64,000 nt of DNA from Setomelanomma holmii (Eukaryota > Ascomycota > Dothideomycetes > Pleosporales > Phaeosphaeriaceae): contig ML978169.1 of NCBI GenBank assembly GCA_010015745.1, positions 124,001 to 188,000 of the forward strand, in the 5' to 3' direction. The position numbers were made by a program, and so were the translations under genes. The notes below the pieces were generated by a model, which did not search any database, had not been told where the DNA came from, and saw only the letters and a program-made list of their open reading frames with translations. Below are positions 44,775 through 56,557 of the stretch, piece by piece (within the stretch, counting starts at the first letter, position 1; each line of letters opens with the position of its first letter).

Positions 44775-46420
44775 ATGTCCCGACAACAAAACGCGAAATT
44801 ATCTAATAGAGAGGGCAGAATTCAGCTTGCTCTCTCTGCGTACACTACCTCTCAATTTCAAAGCCTTTGACGCGCTGCTAAGGCGTTTAAAGTGCCTCAT
44901 TTAACATTAACTTGCTGATGTAACGGAATTACGCCTCTCTTAGAAACTCGCAATGCTCGACACAAGCTTACTACAACTGAAGAACAGACGATCGTCCAGT
45001 ATATCCTCGACCTCGATTCGCGAGGCTACGCGCCCCGGCTGTGCAAGGTGGCAGATATGGCTGATAAATTGCTGGGTGTGCGTGGAGGAGAGCCTGTAGG
45101 GAAGCACTGGCCTGAGCGCTTCGTAACGTGCTCAGCTGAGCTTAAGATGGCGTTCAATCGAGCAAAGGATAGGCAGATAATATTACAAGAAGATCTAGAA
45201 GTAATTAGCGCGTGGTTCAAGCTAGTTGCAGACACCAAAGCCAAGTACGGCGTCCATGACAACGATGTGCACAACTTTGACAAGACTGGCTTCCAGATAG
45301 GCGTAATTGGGTCAATGAAGGTCGTTACAGGCTCTGAGAGACGTACAAGGCCTGATATTATCTAGCCAGGCGATCGCGAGTGGGTTACAGTTATCCAGAG
45401 CATCTGCGCTGCTAGGTACTCTACAAAGGGCGCGTCCACATCTCTGCGTGGTACAAGGAGGCAGATATACCGTACAATTGGAAGCTCTCAGTCTCTGAAA
45501 ACGACTGGACCATCAACGCGCTTGGTCTTGAATGGTTGAAGCACTTTGATGCGCATACAAAGGCGCGTCAAGTGGGGGGATACAGGCGGCTCATCTTGGA
45601 CGGCCATGAGAGCCATCTCAACCAGGATTTCAAGGACTACTGCCTTGAACACAAGATCCTCACCCTCTGCATGCCACATCACTCGTGGCACATCCTCTAG
45701 CCACTTGACGTAGTTTGCTTTTTGCCATTGAAGCGCAAGTACTCTCAGCACATCAGAGACTTGGCACGCCAACACGTCTTCTACATCAACAAGAAAGGCT
45801 TTCTCCCAGCCTTTAAAGACGCGTTTTTCGACGTGTTTACAGAAGAGAATTGTCAAAAGGTCTTTAAGGCAGCAGGGCTAGTCTCTATCAATGTGCAGGT
45901 GGTGTTGGATTGCCTTGAAGTACGGCTGCCAGAACCTCTCCTCCCAGAGACGCTATGGCAGTGAAAGACACCAAGCAATACACATGAGTTTGGATCTCAA
46001 TCTAAGCTCGTACGCGAGTTCTTCACTCAGTCAATAGTCACTGCGCAGGCTGGATTCTCTCAGCTTGTAAAAGGCGCTGAACTTATGCTGCACCAAAACG
46101 CTCTGCTTGTTGCATGCAACTACAAACTTGAAGAGCAATTAGCAGTAATGACTAAACGAAAATTGCGCGAAAGGAAATGGATCCAGCAGGGTGGTATTGT
46201 AGAGTATGGGACTGCAGCAGCACCTCAGCAATCGAAGAAGGCTTGTGGTAGTAGTAATCAAGAAACAGCCCAACCAGCTCCATGGTGCTGTGGGAACTGC
46301 AGCGCAACTGGGCATAACGCGCGAACATGCAAGAAGGATACAGAGGTATCTTCTAAATCTGATGTAAGCACGACGTATGTAGGCTCCTTGTTTGATTGTG
46401 ATGAAATTGAAAATGCGTAA
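44775..46420 (+). pseudogene. DDE transposase relic of element F with zinc knuckle
   Basis: Begins MSRQQNAKLSNREGRIQLAL. The DNA-binding half ends with GKHWPERFVTCSAELKMAF. VHNFDKTGFQIGVIGSM carries the first Asp (about 45,280), LILDGHESHLNQDF the second (about 45,595), and a stop sits just before PLDVVCFLPLK with the third (about 45,700). The C-terminal open part (46,085-46,420) ends with CGNCSATGHNARTC at 46,289-46,330, an exact CX2CX4HX4C knuckle. Stops at about 44,872, 45,363, 45,699 and 45,961 and apparent frame breaks inactivate it. Confidence 0.78.
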
Positions 46421-46444
46421 CATGAGTTGGTAGTGCCAAGCTTT

Positions 46445-46471
46445 TCTGCCCCACGCGATGGTGGAACACGT
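46445..46471 (-). repeat. Element F right terminal inverted repeat
   Basis: Inverted partner of 44,712-44,738, followed by TA. Confidence 0.8.
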
Positions 46472-46789
46472 TAGACTTGGAATTAACTCACTATAACAGG
46501 TTAAGCGATGCTTGGCATACCATGTCTCGGCGAAGCCATGGTCACATGGCCTGCTTCCTGACTTCATTTGAGGTCTGATGGAATGACGTTCAGAAAAAGA
46601 AAGCACAACCACACCAGCCACAGCGCCCCACCTATCACCCTCCGCGACCTCTCGACACACAGTCACCAACGTTCTTTCACGTTTGGTTTGTACTCGTGCT
46701 TGCGTTGATCCGAATCCTTCCCCAAATTCTTAGACTAAGATCCAGATTTTGGAAATGAAGTTCACTATACACTTCCCGCCTAGTAACTC
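46472..46789. other. Intergenic, promoter of the SNM1-like gene
   Basis: 318 bp between element F and the nuclease start codon. The transposon therefore sits about 300 bp upstream of that gene. Nothing else seen. Confidence 0.5.
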
Positions 46790-49126
46790 ATGTCCACATT
46801 CAAGGGCATCATAGCCGGTTAGTCCTTCCGTTGACATCGCCAGAAGATACCTAACAGTGGGCAGAGTTTCCTCAGATCAGGATCGACTACTTCAGACAGC
46901 AACCAGAGCATAAGGCGCCGTTAGCGTGCTTTCTTAGCCATGTTCAGTATGCGCATCGCGTCGGAATCTATGGAGACCTGTGCTGACCATATGGCTCTAC
47001 AGCTCCGACCATCTCACTGGACTCGAGTCCATGCGTGCGCCCTTTGTGTATTGCTCCGCCGCAACCAGAGAGGTGAGTCCAATGTGGCACAGCCACGTCC
47101 TCGAAGGTGTCTCGCGTGGCCAAGCCCTATCGGCTAGCAAGGACCAACTTGATTAATTAGCTGACATTCGGAATAGATCCTCCTACGGCTAGAGAGATAT
47201 CATTACCGGATCAACTTTGCCAAAGGTATCCTAGAAAGCCGCAATGTCACCTATGACCGCAGTATGCGTAAGTTGGCGAAGCCACTGCCCCTTGGCACGC
47301 CAACAACTATCGAGCTGTCACCTGGAAAATCAATACGAGTGACTCTGATCGATGCCAATCATTGTGTTGGAGCAGTGATGTTCCTCATCGAAGGCGATGG
47401 CGAAGCTGTTCTCTACACGGGCGATATCCGCGCGGAAACGTGGTGGGTGAACTCACTTGTACAGAACCCAGTCTTGCTGCCTTACACACTTGGCAAGCTT
47501 CGACTAGACTGTCTCTACCTTGATACTACTTTTGCAACAAAAAGTAGACCATACCGCGACTTTCCCAGCAAAGCCGAGGGACTTCAAGAACTTCTTGAGA
47601 AAGTCAGCGAGTACCCCACTGACACTATCTTCTACTTCCATTCTTGGACATTTGGATACGAGAACGTCTGGGTCGCACTATCTGCGTTTCTAAAGTCTCG
47701 AATACATCTCGACGACTACCGTGCGCGTATCTACGGCTCATTGTCTACTCTGGACAAGCGGCAATTGCGAGAGATTGGCCTCGATGTACAGTCTGACAAC
47801 AAGTTATTGCGCGAGGCTGGTCTCGAGGTTCGCGAAGCGCCTGCGCTTTGTGGCTTCCGAAATGGAAATCATATACAACCTGGCTGTCTCACCTCACAAG
47901 AGAGCGTCCGCATTCACAGTTGCGAGCGTGGCATGGGCTGTGGAGTTATGGATCGCGATAGCGACGCTAAGATTGTGCACATAATTCCGATCATCACGCG
48001 CTCAAATGGCACTGAGATCGCCGAGCTCGGTGCTGGAGGCGGTAAAGGCGACCTCGACCAGAAAGAAGAGCTGGAGACCGGCGATGTGGTTGAGCTTGGC
48101 AAGCTCATGGAGTTGTGCGCAGAGACTATCAAGGATGAGAAGCTCTTGTCTAAAGTACTAGCGTCGCTACAGCAAGCACTGTTGGGAGGAGATGGAAAGC
48201 TCGATCTTGACATGCATCTACAGAAAGCCAGCGAGAACAGTCAAGACGCATTATCGCTACAAACTTTGGTCTCAGCATTATCTTCGAACGCTTCGAAGGA
48301 TCCGACAGTCATCGAAGAACCACACAACAAGACAATCCGCTTTCCGTACTCACGCCATTCATCTTACTCGGAGCTCTGCGAAGTCGTCGGAGCCTTGAAG
48401 CCAAAGGACGTCTTTCCTTGCACCGTGGACGAAGCAGGCTGGACCCCAGAAGTGAGCATGCGGAGCTTGTTTGGCAATCACTGTTCTGGGAATGTATTCC
48501 GCCATGACGACGATATGATGGATTTGTACAAGGCGAGATTGCAGCGAGAGGAGAAACTCAAGCGGTCTCGACAAGAAACACAGGACGACACCCAAGTCAC
48601 GGAGGAAGAGACGATGCCGAGTCTGGTAGCTGTCCGAAACGCTCGGTCCAGGGACGAGGATATGGAATCCGAATCCGAGTATGCAACACCAGTTGGGGCA
48701 CCAAAAGGCACAAGAGAAAGGCCTATCGAAGTGGAAGAAGTCTCACTGGCAGCTACTGCACTCGAAGCGGAGGTTCCATCATTGGCAGATGTTTCTTCGT
48801 TAGCAGACGTTCCGGCAGAAATCCGTCCGACCCCTGCGGGATCAGCACATCCGGCCATTGACATGACTGGAGTTGTCCCACCGAATCGGCCTACAACGAC
48901 AACACAAACACGCAGAGGGTCCCAACTCGCTAACCAGCCCACTGTTACCACCACTTCATCTGCATCTTCGTCGACCATGAAGTCCTCGAGCAAGAAGCGC
49001 CGCTTGAAGATGTCAAATCAGCGACTTGCATACGAGGCTGCGATCGGGACCCACTTGACATGGGCAGACTATGGAGGGTTGACGTCGACGCGGAGGAAGG
49101 AAGATAGAGAAGATGTAGAACTGTAG
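46790..49126 (+). CDS. SNM1/Artemis-type metallo-beta-lactamase/beta-CASP nuclease (709 aa)
   Basis: Four exons: 46790-46817, 46865-46946, 47003-47072 and 47177-49126; introns 47, 56 and 104 bp. The second intron splits HVHSDH (residues 35-40), the metal-binding HxHxDH motif. DANHCVGAVMFL (about 119) gives the next His and YTGDIR (about 140) the Asp. The beta-CASP part has LYLDTTF (about 173) and FHSWTFGYENVW (about 214). Family members are 5' exonucleases or structure-specific endonucleases in interstrand cross-link repair and double-strand break processing. This one resembles the Artemis/Apollo branch more than Pso2, with the catalytic domain at the very N-terminus. Residues 400-709 are charged and low-complexity with a basic KSSSKKRRLKM near the end, a possible nuclear localisation signal. 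Confidence 0.88.
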
Positions 49127-49324
49127 CGCATTGGCTCGAAATTATCCCGAAGAATCTTTCCTGGAGCAGTGTGGCTATATTGCGCGTCTTGCTAAAAAAT
49201 CTGATGCCTTATGCAGCTATACATGCTTCGACAACAACGCCAACCTATGCAAGCTCTTTAGGCCTGCCCGTGCAACACCAATGCGCCAAGAATTATGATA
49301 TTCGTACACTTCCCATGACCCTCA

Positions 49325-51385
49325 TCACTCCTCAGCTTCAGTGTTCCATATCTCCACCTCGCGATCCTCTAATTCCTTCATCTTAAGCTCAGGGAAGACA
49401 GTCTCAGTAGGCAAGCCCGTCTTGCCAAAGTAAACAACAGGCCCGATCGTCTGGATCCACTGCTGTCTCCGCTCCATCAGCGTACGAATCGGCTCGCCTA
49501 CACCAGGTCGACCCAGCCCCGCATTTGCCACCGGATGGCTCCCGCCACCAGCACCGCCGGGTCGCTTGTTCTGCTTTTTGCCCTTGCCGATATTACGATT
49601 TCGCTTGAGGTATGCAGCATTGAGCTGGTTGTCCAAGTCGTCAGCAATGGTGTTGTATTCTTGCTGTGCGATACGTTCTTCGGTGAGCTCGAGGAGGCGG
49701 CGTTTGCGCGTCCCATTGATGATGGATTGTTTGCGGAGTTCTTCTTGCAGGAAGCGGAGACGCTGCGCCACTTCATCGTCGAAATGTGAGTCGTAGGCTG
49801 CAGTCTCGGCGTCGGCTTCGGAGAACAGACCGTAATGCTTGAGTTCCATGAGCACGCGATCGTCAAGGCCAGCATAGTCGGCGCGCCCGTTGGTTGGAGG
49901 CGCTTTCCAGCCTGGCTGTTGATAGTCGGGAAGCTGAGAGGCGGCGGGTATGGAATTGTTGTTGATGCTGTCGGCAGGCGCTCCGGCACCTTCGTCAATG
50001 TCCATAGCATCTCCATTGGTACCGTTTGTGTCAGTGGAGTTGTTTTGGTTGCCGCGGCCTTCTGGTCTCAATGTCGCCAGCAGCCTGGCAAGTAGAGGGC
50101 CAGTCGATACCTGGTCAGTCTCTAGTATATCGTCAGATATGTCCTCAGCTGCACCTCGTGGCACGTTAGGCGAAGGGCGCTGGTCGTTGGAGTCAATGTG
50201 CATAGCACCATCCTCCTCGGCCCAGATGTCCTTGTAGTGCCGATTTCCTCGTCTTGGTAAAATGAAGGGCGCCGTCCTGTCGCCACGCTCCTTCAAGAAA
50301 GCAACGTCCTCCTCTGTCAGGGGCCTTATGTAGGGCTCCACATAGTTGGCGAAAACTCCGGCATTGACCTGAGTAGCAGGTTTCGCGTTAGAAAAGTCCT
50401 TGCTGGGCGGCGAGCCAGCTATGCGGTCTTTCAGGTCTGACGGTGGAAACTCGGCGACACAATATATCTCCTTCCTTTCCTCGATCGACATGTCGGGTGT
50501 GACATGGCGAATATGGTATACAGTCGGGTCGTCAAATTTGGCAGGATCTGGGCCAAATGTCTGAAATTGAGGTATAGCGGGTGCGGGTGCTGGCTGGTGG
50601 GAGACGTCGGATCCGCTAGGCGAGGGTGCGTCTGCTGGGCCTGCGCCGGTCGCAGAGGGTGGGGCTTGAGATATCGGCGAGGACATGGCGGATGAGTTGT
50701 CTGTCACGATGGTGAGCAAGGAGTTGAACCTCGAAAGTTAGCAGACAACGTGTACTGCGTTGGTGTTGTATTGGAGCATGGGCTTGGGCAATGTTTGTCC
50801 ATGGCTGAGGCATTTGCGATACACGCTGTGCACGAGGGTGAAGGTGAATGCGCAAAGGAGCGACAACGCGCCGGATGACATACCTTTGTGCACGTCAACT
50901 CCATCCTGCCTTGTGACGCCATGAGCGCCCGTCGTCGGCGGATGCTTCCCGTCCTCGTCGTGCTTCTTGACCACTTTCTTGAGCTTGTGTTTGCGCTCGC
51001 GGTCTTCGGCGTCTTTCTCCCTTTCCCTTTCGCGCGGCGCCCGATTCTTTCTGAGATTCTGCAGCTCCCTAAGTGCGGACTCTGAAAATGTACACCGCGA
51101 CTCCACGTTCTTCAGAACTGTGGACTCGATCTTCTCGCGCATAGCAAGCAACCGGCTACCCGACGGTATTGAGCTGCTGCCAGTCCCCACGCTGTCCAGT
51201 ATATCTTCTACTTTGGAATCGCATCGCTTCAGGTAGGAGCTGAGCGGCTTGTTGAAGTAGGAGGACGAGGAAGGCTCGACTGATGAACGAACATTGGGTA
51301 TGGGCGTCGAATTCCGACTTCGTGGAGCAGCAGAGATCTTTGAGCCGGGTTTGGCCTTGCCTTTGCTGCTCACAGATGGTGCCAT
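49325..51385 (-). CDS. ngg1: SAGA/ADA complex subunit Ada3 (Ngg1), 625 aa
   Basis: Two exons, 51385-50884 and 50700-49325. The 183-bp intron has donor GTATGT, a CTAAC site and the only in-frame acceptor (GTGACAG). The N-terminal exon contains SSYFNKPLSSYLKRCDSKVEDIL and a basic/coiled segment. The C-terminal 150 residues hold the Ada3-type histone-acetyltransferase-subunit domain: DDRVLMELKHYGLF, VAQRLRFLQEELRKQSIING and the end GKTGLPTETVFPELKMKELE. Ada3 bridges Gcn5 and Ada2 in the SAGA/ADA histone acetyltransferase modules, so the protein is nuclear and needed for nucleosomal acetylation. The gene is convergent with the SNM1-like gene (198 bp between stops). Confidence 0.88.
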
Positions 51386-52041
51386 GGCGAGCGGGAAGAC
51401 GTGAAGCGACGCGATGTTGGGGTATCTAATGCGGGGAAGACGCGCCGCGGTGACGCGGGGAATAGCCTCACTGCGAAAAGCCTGTGGGCGAGACGTGCAA
51501 TCGTCTCGGTATAGAAACGCGCGGCGCTGTTGGCGGTGGCGTTGGCACCTACGGTGTGAAAGCGCGATCGTTGGTGTTAAAAACGTTGGTGGCTCACGCC
51601 TCTGCAGCTGGTCACAATGGCGTCCGCCAAGCAGCCATCACTTCCAGCCCTGAAGTGTTGTGGAAGCCTGCTTGAAGACATTTAGGAACATGCATGTGCG
51701 CCTCTCATGAGTACCTACATGCGCATCGTCCATAGACAAACATCACCACGCTTAGACCCTTTTGTCGGCTTGCTTATCGCCGTTCATCGATGCCATCAGA
51801 CCAAGGCGAAACGAGAAACAAGCTTCGCTAAGCCTTTGGAACGATTCGGCTGAAGCGGAGCCGTCGCCCCTCAGATTCCAGCCACTTCAACCACGCATTG
51901 TCGCAACTCAACTCTGCTGCCCCCCTCCCGTGTCATTCACTTCTCTCTTCTCCCCGGCTGTCAACATAATTTTAGTCTCCGTTCGCTTGTAGGTCCCAGC
52001 ATGAGTTGTTGCAGTCATAGTCGCGTGGCCAGTAATACAAG
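51386..52041. other. Divergent intergenic region, Ada3 and RING genes
   Basis: 656 bp between two start codons facing away from each other; contains pyrimidine-rich tracts near 51,900-51,960, typical of fungal promoters. No convincing ORF. Confidence 0.5.
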
Positions 52042-53789
52042 ATGAGTATGTATACGTCACCCGCCCTTGCGCTCTCCCCTAGGCTCAGCTCGCTGACATC
52101 GTCGCACAACCAGGCGCCCGAAGGATTGCTCTATTTACGATCGATTTCCCAGATCCATACGCGATCAACTACAATAACAACAAGTTTGTAACGCTTAACA
52201 GCTCTTCCAGCTTCCAATACCACATCGAAAGCAATATTCAAACCCTTTCCACCAAAGGCGCGGATGCCGGCAACGATCCGTACGGAATTTTGTATGTTCC
52301 AGACCTGCACTCGGAGGGCTGTAAGAGCGAGGAACAGCAGTATGTGCCTTCGAATGCGACACGGCTAGCGAACCTGCCCGCAGGAAAGAATTACGCTTTG
52401 ATCGCAGTGGCACCATGGTACTCGCCACAATGTATGATCGAATACTTTACCGCAGCGCGCGCGGCTCCTACAAAGGCTATACTCGTATTTCAGCCCGGTC
52501 AAGGGAACGCAAAGCCGTCGGTGCTGAATGATGCGTCATGGAATCTGCAAGACGGTGGTAGCTGGCAGAGCGCCAACTCGTTCCCCACATACGCACTATC
52601 CTCCAACACTGGCGATGTCATCATGGATCAATTGGCCTTGTATTCTGGCAATCTGACCGACGTTCCATACGGTCCGCAATTATCCGATGTCTTCGACCGC
52701 AGCGATTATGTCCGTTTATGGGCTACAGTCGACACGGATTCTGGTGGCCAGCTCCCCAGCTTATGGGTCTTCCTTGTCATCGTCCTTGCCATCCTGATCG
52801 TAGCCGTGAGCTGCACCTCTGTGGCTATGCACGTTATCCAGCGGAGGAGGCGTAATGACCTTCGTCGCCGCGTGTTGGAAGGCCAGGTCGACCTCGAGGC
52901 ACTAGGGGTGAAACGATTGAACGTTTCACAACAGACACTGGACAAACTCCCAATCTACACATACTCCGCAGGGCCAATAAGCGACTCGGAGAAAGCATTG
53001 CCTCAGGCTCCTGCTCCCGTGGTCGGTGACCCATCCTCATCCGTGGACGCTGAAACAGGAGCCAAGATGGCACCAATGGTGCGTCGGGCGTCTGCACCTA
53101 GTTCCGCCAGCGCACCACCAACCATTTTGAGTCAACCGACATGTCCGATCTGCTTGGATGATTTCGAGGATGGCGAGACACAGGTTCGGGAACTGCCTTG
53201 TCGCCACATCTTCCACCCGGACTGTATTGATACTTTCCTTCTGCGAAACTCGTCGCTATGTCCTATGTGCAAACAAAGTGTTCTTCCCGCTGGTGTTTGC
53301 CCAGTACCTATCACGAATATGATGGTGCGGCGAGAGCGCCACATTTCACGCATGCGCGCGCGAGGAGCACAGTCAGCCACCCCAGCAGCAAGTACAACTC
53401 AGCCGGGTGCAGTATCTCCCGCTCTTTCCTCCGCACCTGGCGCATTTGGTTCGCTAGGCAGAGGATGGAGAGCAGGAACATCGGCAGGTCGACGAATATT
53501 CAGCGCCCCAGAAAGGACTCATAACAGACCACCTGACATTGAGATGGCGAGTAATTCTTCAACGAACCCTACTGCACCTGCTGGTATTGCTGATGCTCCG
53601 GCACCAACACCAGTTGCGCAGACGAACCCTCAGGACTGCACACCTTCACAAAATCGAAGAGAATGGGCACGGCAACGGGCACTGCAACTGCTGGGCATTC
53701 GTCATGTCCCTGCCAGTGACGTGGAGGAACTGGATGATAGGCCTCGATGGCGGAAGGCCGTGAATAAAGTCTTTCCAGGTTTCCGATAA
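52042..53789 (+). CDS. Membrane-anchored RING-H2 E3 ubiquitin ligase (559 aa)
   Basis: Best model: a four-base first exon (ATGA, 52042-52045), a 68-bp intron (GTATGT, branch GCTGAC, acceptor CCAG at 52,113), then one exon to 53,789. This is the only splice found that puts an ATG in frame. Residues 1-215 form a PA-type luminal domain with N-glycosylation sites (NAT, NLT). A transmembrane helix spans about 217-240 (LWVFLVIVLAILIVAVS). The RING-H2 at about 345-387 has CPIC, LPCRHIFHPDC and CPMC in C3H2C3 order. This is the layout of RNF13/GRAIL-like ligases of endosomes or vacuole. A classical signal peptide is not obvious, so the 5' end remains the weak point. Confidence 0.75.
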
Positions 53790-54452
53790 TGCTTTACTTT
53801 GTTTCCAATGATACCGCAATCTAGGGCAACGGCAATTTTTCGGCGCTCATGTACATCACATTCTTTACTATATGGTCTGGCGCTCGGCAGCGTGGCGTCT
53901 TCAAAGTTGTACAGCAAGCGCAGTCTTTCCTTGCGCATAACGATAATCGCATCGTATATTCTTATCATGCAACACTTTGACAGAGTACGGTAATCTACAT
54001 GCTTGTCGTTCCGTTCCCGAAGAGTTCATCTTGGCCAAGACTGGAAAGACTCCCCACAGATTCTTCAGAAAAGCAACCATCGCATCCTTCAACCCCTACC
54101 GGACTACCGCGGTGACAATACACCGAGCGGAGTTCATGCCATGGCGAGGCCTAGATTATGGATATTGCTCGGAAGATTATTAGGAAGGATTACCTCATTG
54201 GGCAAAGGATGCGGAGTTGAGCGCCCCCGATTGGTGGCATTGCGGAGCGACGTTCCACTCCAAAGGGTCCACGATACTTGGGCGCCCGCAAATGCCCCGC
54301 GCTACGCAAAGCGGAAGGTCCGAGGGATGAGCAGCTGATGATTTAGCCTCATGTCGCGTCCTAGTACTACGCGTGAACTTTTCATTCTTTTTTCCCACCT
54401 CGCTCGTTCTCTTCCTCTTCTCTGCTCCACGTCGATACCCTTGGAATTCAAG
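53790..54452. other. Intergenic, promoter of the dehydrogenase gene
   Basis: 663 bp; a pyrimidine-rich stretch (about 54,380-54,425) precedes the dehydrogenase start. No convincing gene; small ORFs only. Confidence 0.5.
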
Positions 54453-55659
54453 ATGAGCACCACGACCACGGTCACGGAAGTCAAGCACTTGGAAGTTAAG
54501 CCGTCCAAGGCAAACATTGGTGTTTACACAAACCCAGCGCATGATCTATGGGTCGCGGAGGCTGAGCCGAGCTTGGATGAAGTACAGAAGGGCGGAAATC
54601 TAAAGCCTGGCGAGGTTTTGTTGAATGTCAAGAGCACTGGAATATGTGGCTCTGATATTCATTTCTGGCATGCGGTATGCTCATCCAGTTTTTACACCCC
54701 TCCAAATATCATGATTCGGGCGTTGGAGATTTACTGACTGGACACAGGGTTGCATTGGCCCCATGATCGTAGAAGACACGCACATTCTCGGCCACGAATC
54801 TGCTGGCACAGTCCTTGCCGTGCACCCATCAGTCACGTCTCTCAAGCCCGGCGATCGCGTCGCTATCGAGCCCAACATCATTTGCCATGAATGCGAGCCC
54901 TGCCTCACAGGTCGCTACAATGGCTGTGAGCGCGTAGAGTTCCTCTCCACACCACCCGTTACTGGCCTACTGCGCAGATACCTCAAGCACCCAGCCATGT
55001 GGTGTCACAAGCTGCCGGATAACTTGACCTTCGAGGATGGTGCAATGCTAGAGCCATTGAGCGTGGCTCTGGCCGGTATGGACCGCGCAAACGTGCGCCT
55101 AGGCGATCCCGTGGTCGTTTGTGGTGCCGGGCCTATCGGACTCGTCACATTGCTGTGCTGTGCTGCAGCAGGTGCCGCGCCTCTCGTCATTACTGACATC
55201 GACGAAGGACGATTAAAGTTCGCAAAAGAGCTTGTTCCAAGCGTACTCACGCACAAGGTCGAGTTCACACACACGCCCGCAGATTTTCAGCAAAAGGTTG
55301 TCACACTCATGGAAGGCGTCGAGCCCGCGATCGCGATGGAATGCACAGGTGTCGAGAGCAGTATCAATGGTGCTATTCAAGCTGTCAAGTTTGGTGGAAA
55401 GGTGTTCGTCATTGGCGTCGGCAAGAATGAGATGAAGATTCCATTCATGAGGCTTTCTACCCGCGAAGTTGATCTACAATTTCAGTACCGGTACTGCAAC
55501 ACATGGCCAAAGGCGATCCGGTTAGTCAAGAGTGGCGTCATCAGTCTGAGTAAGCTGGTCACACATCGCTTCCAGCTGGAGGATGCGGTGGAGGCTTTCA
55601 AGACGGCTGCAGATCCGAAGACGGGAGCGATCAAAGTGCAGATTCAGAGTCTGGATTAA
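54453..55659 (+). CDS. L-arabinitol 4-dehydrogenase
   Basis: Exons 54453-54674 and 54748-55659, intron 73 bp (GTATGC...GACACAG), product 377 aa. Medium-chain zinc dehydrogenase: TGICGSDIHFWHAGC holds the catalytic-zinc Cys (about 65) and GHES the His (about 90). The structural-zinc loop CHECEPC...NGC has four Cys at about 120, 123, 126 and 134. GAGPIG (about 200) with Asp in TDID (about 224) indicates NAD rather than NADP. RYCNTWPKAIRLV is typical of fungal LAD enzymes. It oxidises L-arabinitol to L-xylulose in L-arabinose catabolism in the cytosol. Xylitol/sorbitol dehydrogenase is the close alternative; overall wording of the sequence favours LAD. Usually induced by arabinose. Confidence 0.85.
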
Positions 55660-55938
55660 ACGCATGGGCGGAAGAGAGGTGATTGAATGCGATTTCCCAG
55701 GTCATGCCAAGCATATAGAAACATTGCGCTGCTGATTACGAGTACATAGATCTGCTGCAATCGGAAATAATACCAACGCAACTGTCTCCAGATTCCTCAT
55801 GCCGCTCAACATCTAATGCAGGATACGCGATGCGAAGAACTGATTGACGGAAACAGCCTTGATACCTTCCTTTGAGGAACTCCAACATAAGAACACAAAC
55901 ATGCATACCACAAAGCTCTATCCTAATACAACTCCAGC

Positions 55939-56557
55939 CTACAACCCACTCACACCAAGTGCCAAACTCGTCAACAACGCATTCAGCAACGCAATAACAT
56001 CCAAAAGTACCACATCCAGCACCAGCTGCACCGTAACGATCAACAAACTCAACGCACTCGTCAACGGATTCAAAAACACCAACAAGCCCCCGAGACCCAA
56101 AAGAGCCAGCGCACCAGTCAAAGTTGCGAAGATCTCGACGATGATGAGACTAAGAAGCACGCCGACTGTGAGGCCGAGTTGGCGCTTTTCTACCGTCTCG
56201 CTTGTTGCGGTGGTAGAAGGGGAGGCGTGTGGTAAGGCGTCGATCTCGGTGGTCGTGGATGTGATGGCTGCGGTGATGAGGTTGATTTGTGTACCGACTT
56301 GGGCTGTCGCGGCGGTTTTGTTGAGGATGGGGGAATCTATGGTGAGGGGGGCGAGGGTTGTATCTTTTGCTTGTTAGCATTCCGTTTGATTGGAAGGATG
56401 AGTGGGAAGGGGGAGGCGTACTGATGGCGCCGGTGTAGATCTGAATGGTAGCGTAGAGATCTTCGAGAAGGGAGATCGCGTCTGCGCGTTTGGAGACGAT
56501 GGGGCTGGCTAGGGACAGGGTGCTGAGTGCGAGCACGGTGAGATGGGAGAAACGCAT
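55939..56557 (-). CDS. HsbA-like secreted protein with hydrophobic C-terminus (186 aa)
   Basis: Exons 56557-56422 and 56363-55939, intron 58 bp (GTACGC...AAAAG, branch GCTAAC). Residues 1-18 are a signal peptide (MRFSHLTVLALSTLSLAS). Residues 25-95 (ISLLEDLYATIQIYTGAINT, then ALPHAS) resemble the helical hydrophobic-surface-binding-protein A (HsbA) domain. After EKRQLG, which could be a Kex2-type KR cleavage site, the last 70 residues are nearly all Leu/Val/Ile/Ala (GALALLGLGGLLVFLN). That is not usual for HsbA and looks like a membrane or surface-assembling segment. Role: binding to hydrophobic surfaces or cuticle, by family inference. Confidence 0.65.

Larger units (their letters stand above)
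44712..46471 (+). mobile_element. Element F, pogo-type transposon with TA duplication
   Basis: A 1,760-bp element with ends acgtgttccactatcgcgtg (left) and its inverted match at 46,471 inward, agreeing at about 25 of 27 bases, flanked by TA at 44,710-44,711 and 46,472-46,473. It stands alone between two conserved genes, far from the main island. The transposase is broken but much less mutated than the copies at 4.8 kb and 10.0 kb, so this insertion is probably younger. Confidence 0.88.

Noticed and set aside
50738..50883. Read-through of the first Ada3 exon to a 215-aa protein
   Set aside because: A GTATGT donor at 50,883 and a phase-correct acceptor at 50,701 join it to the Ada3 C-terminal exon.
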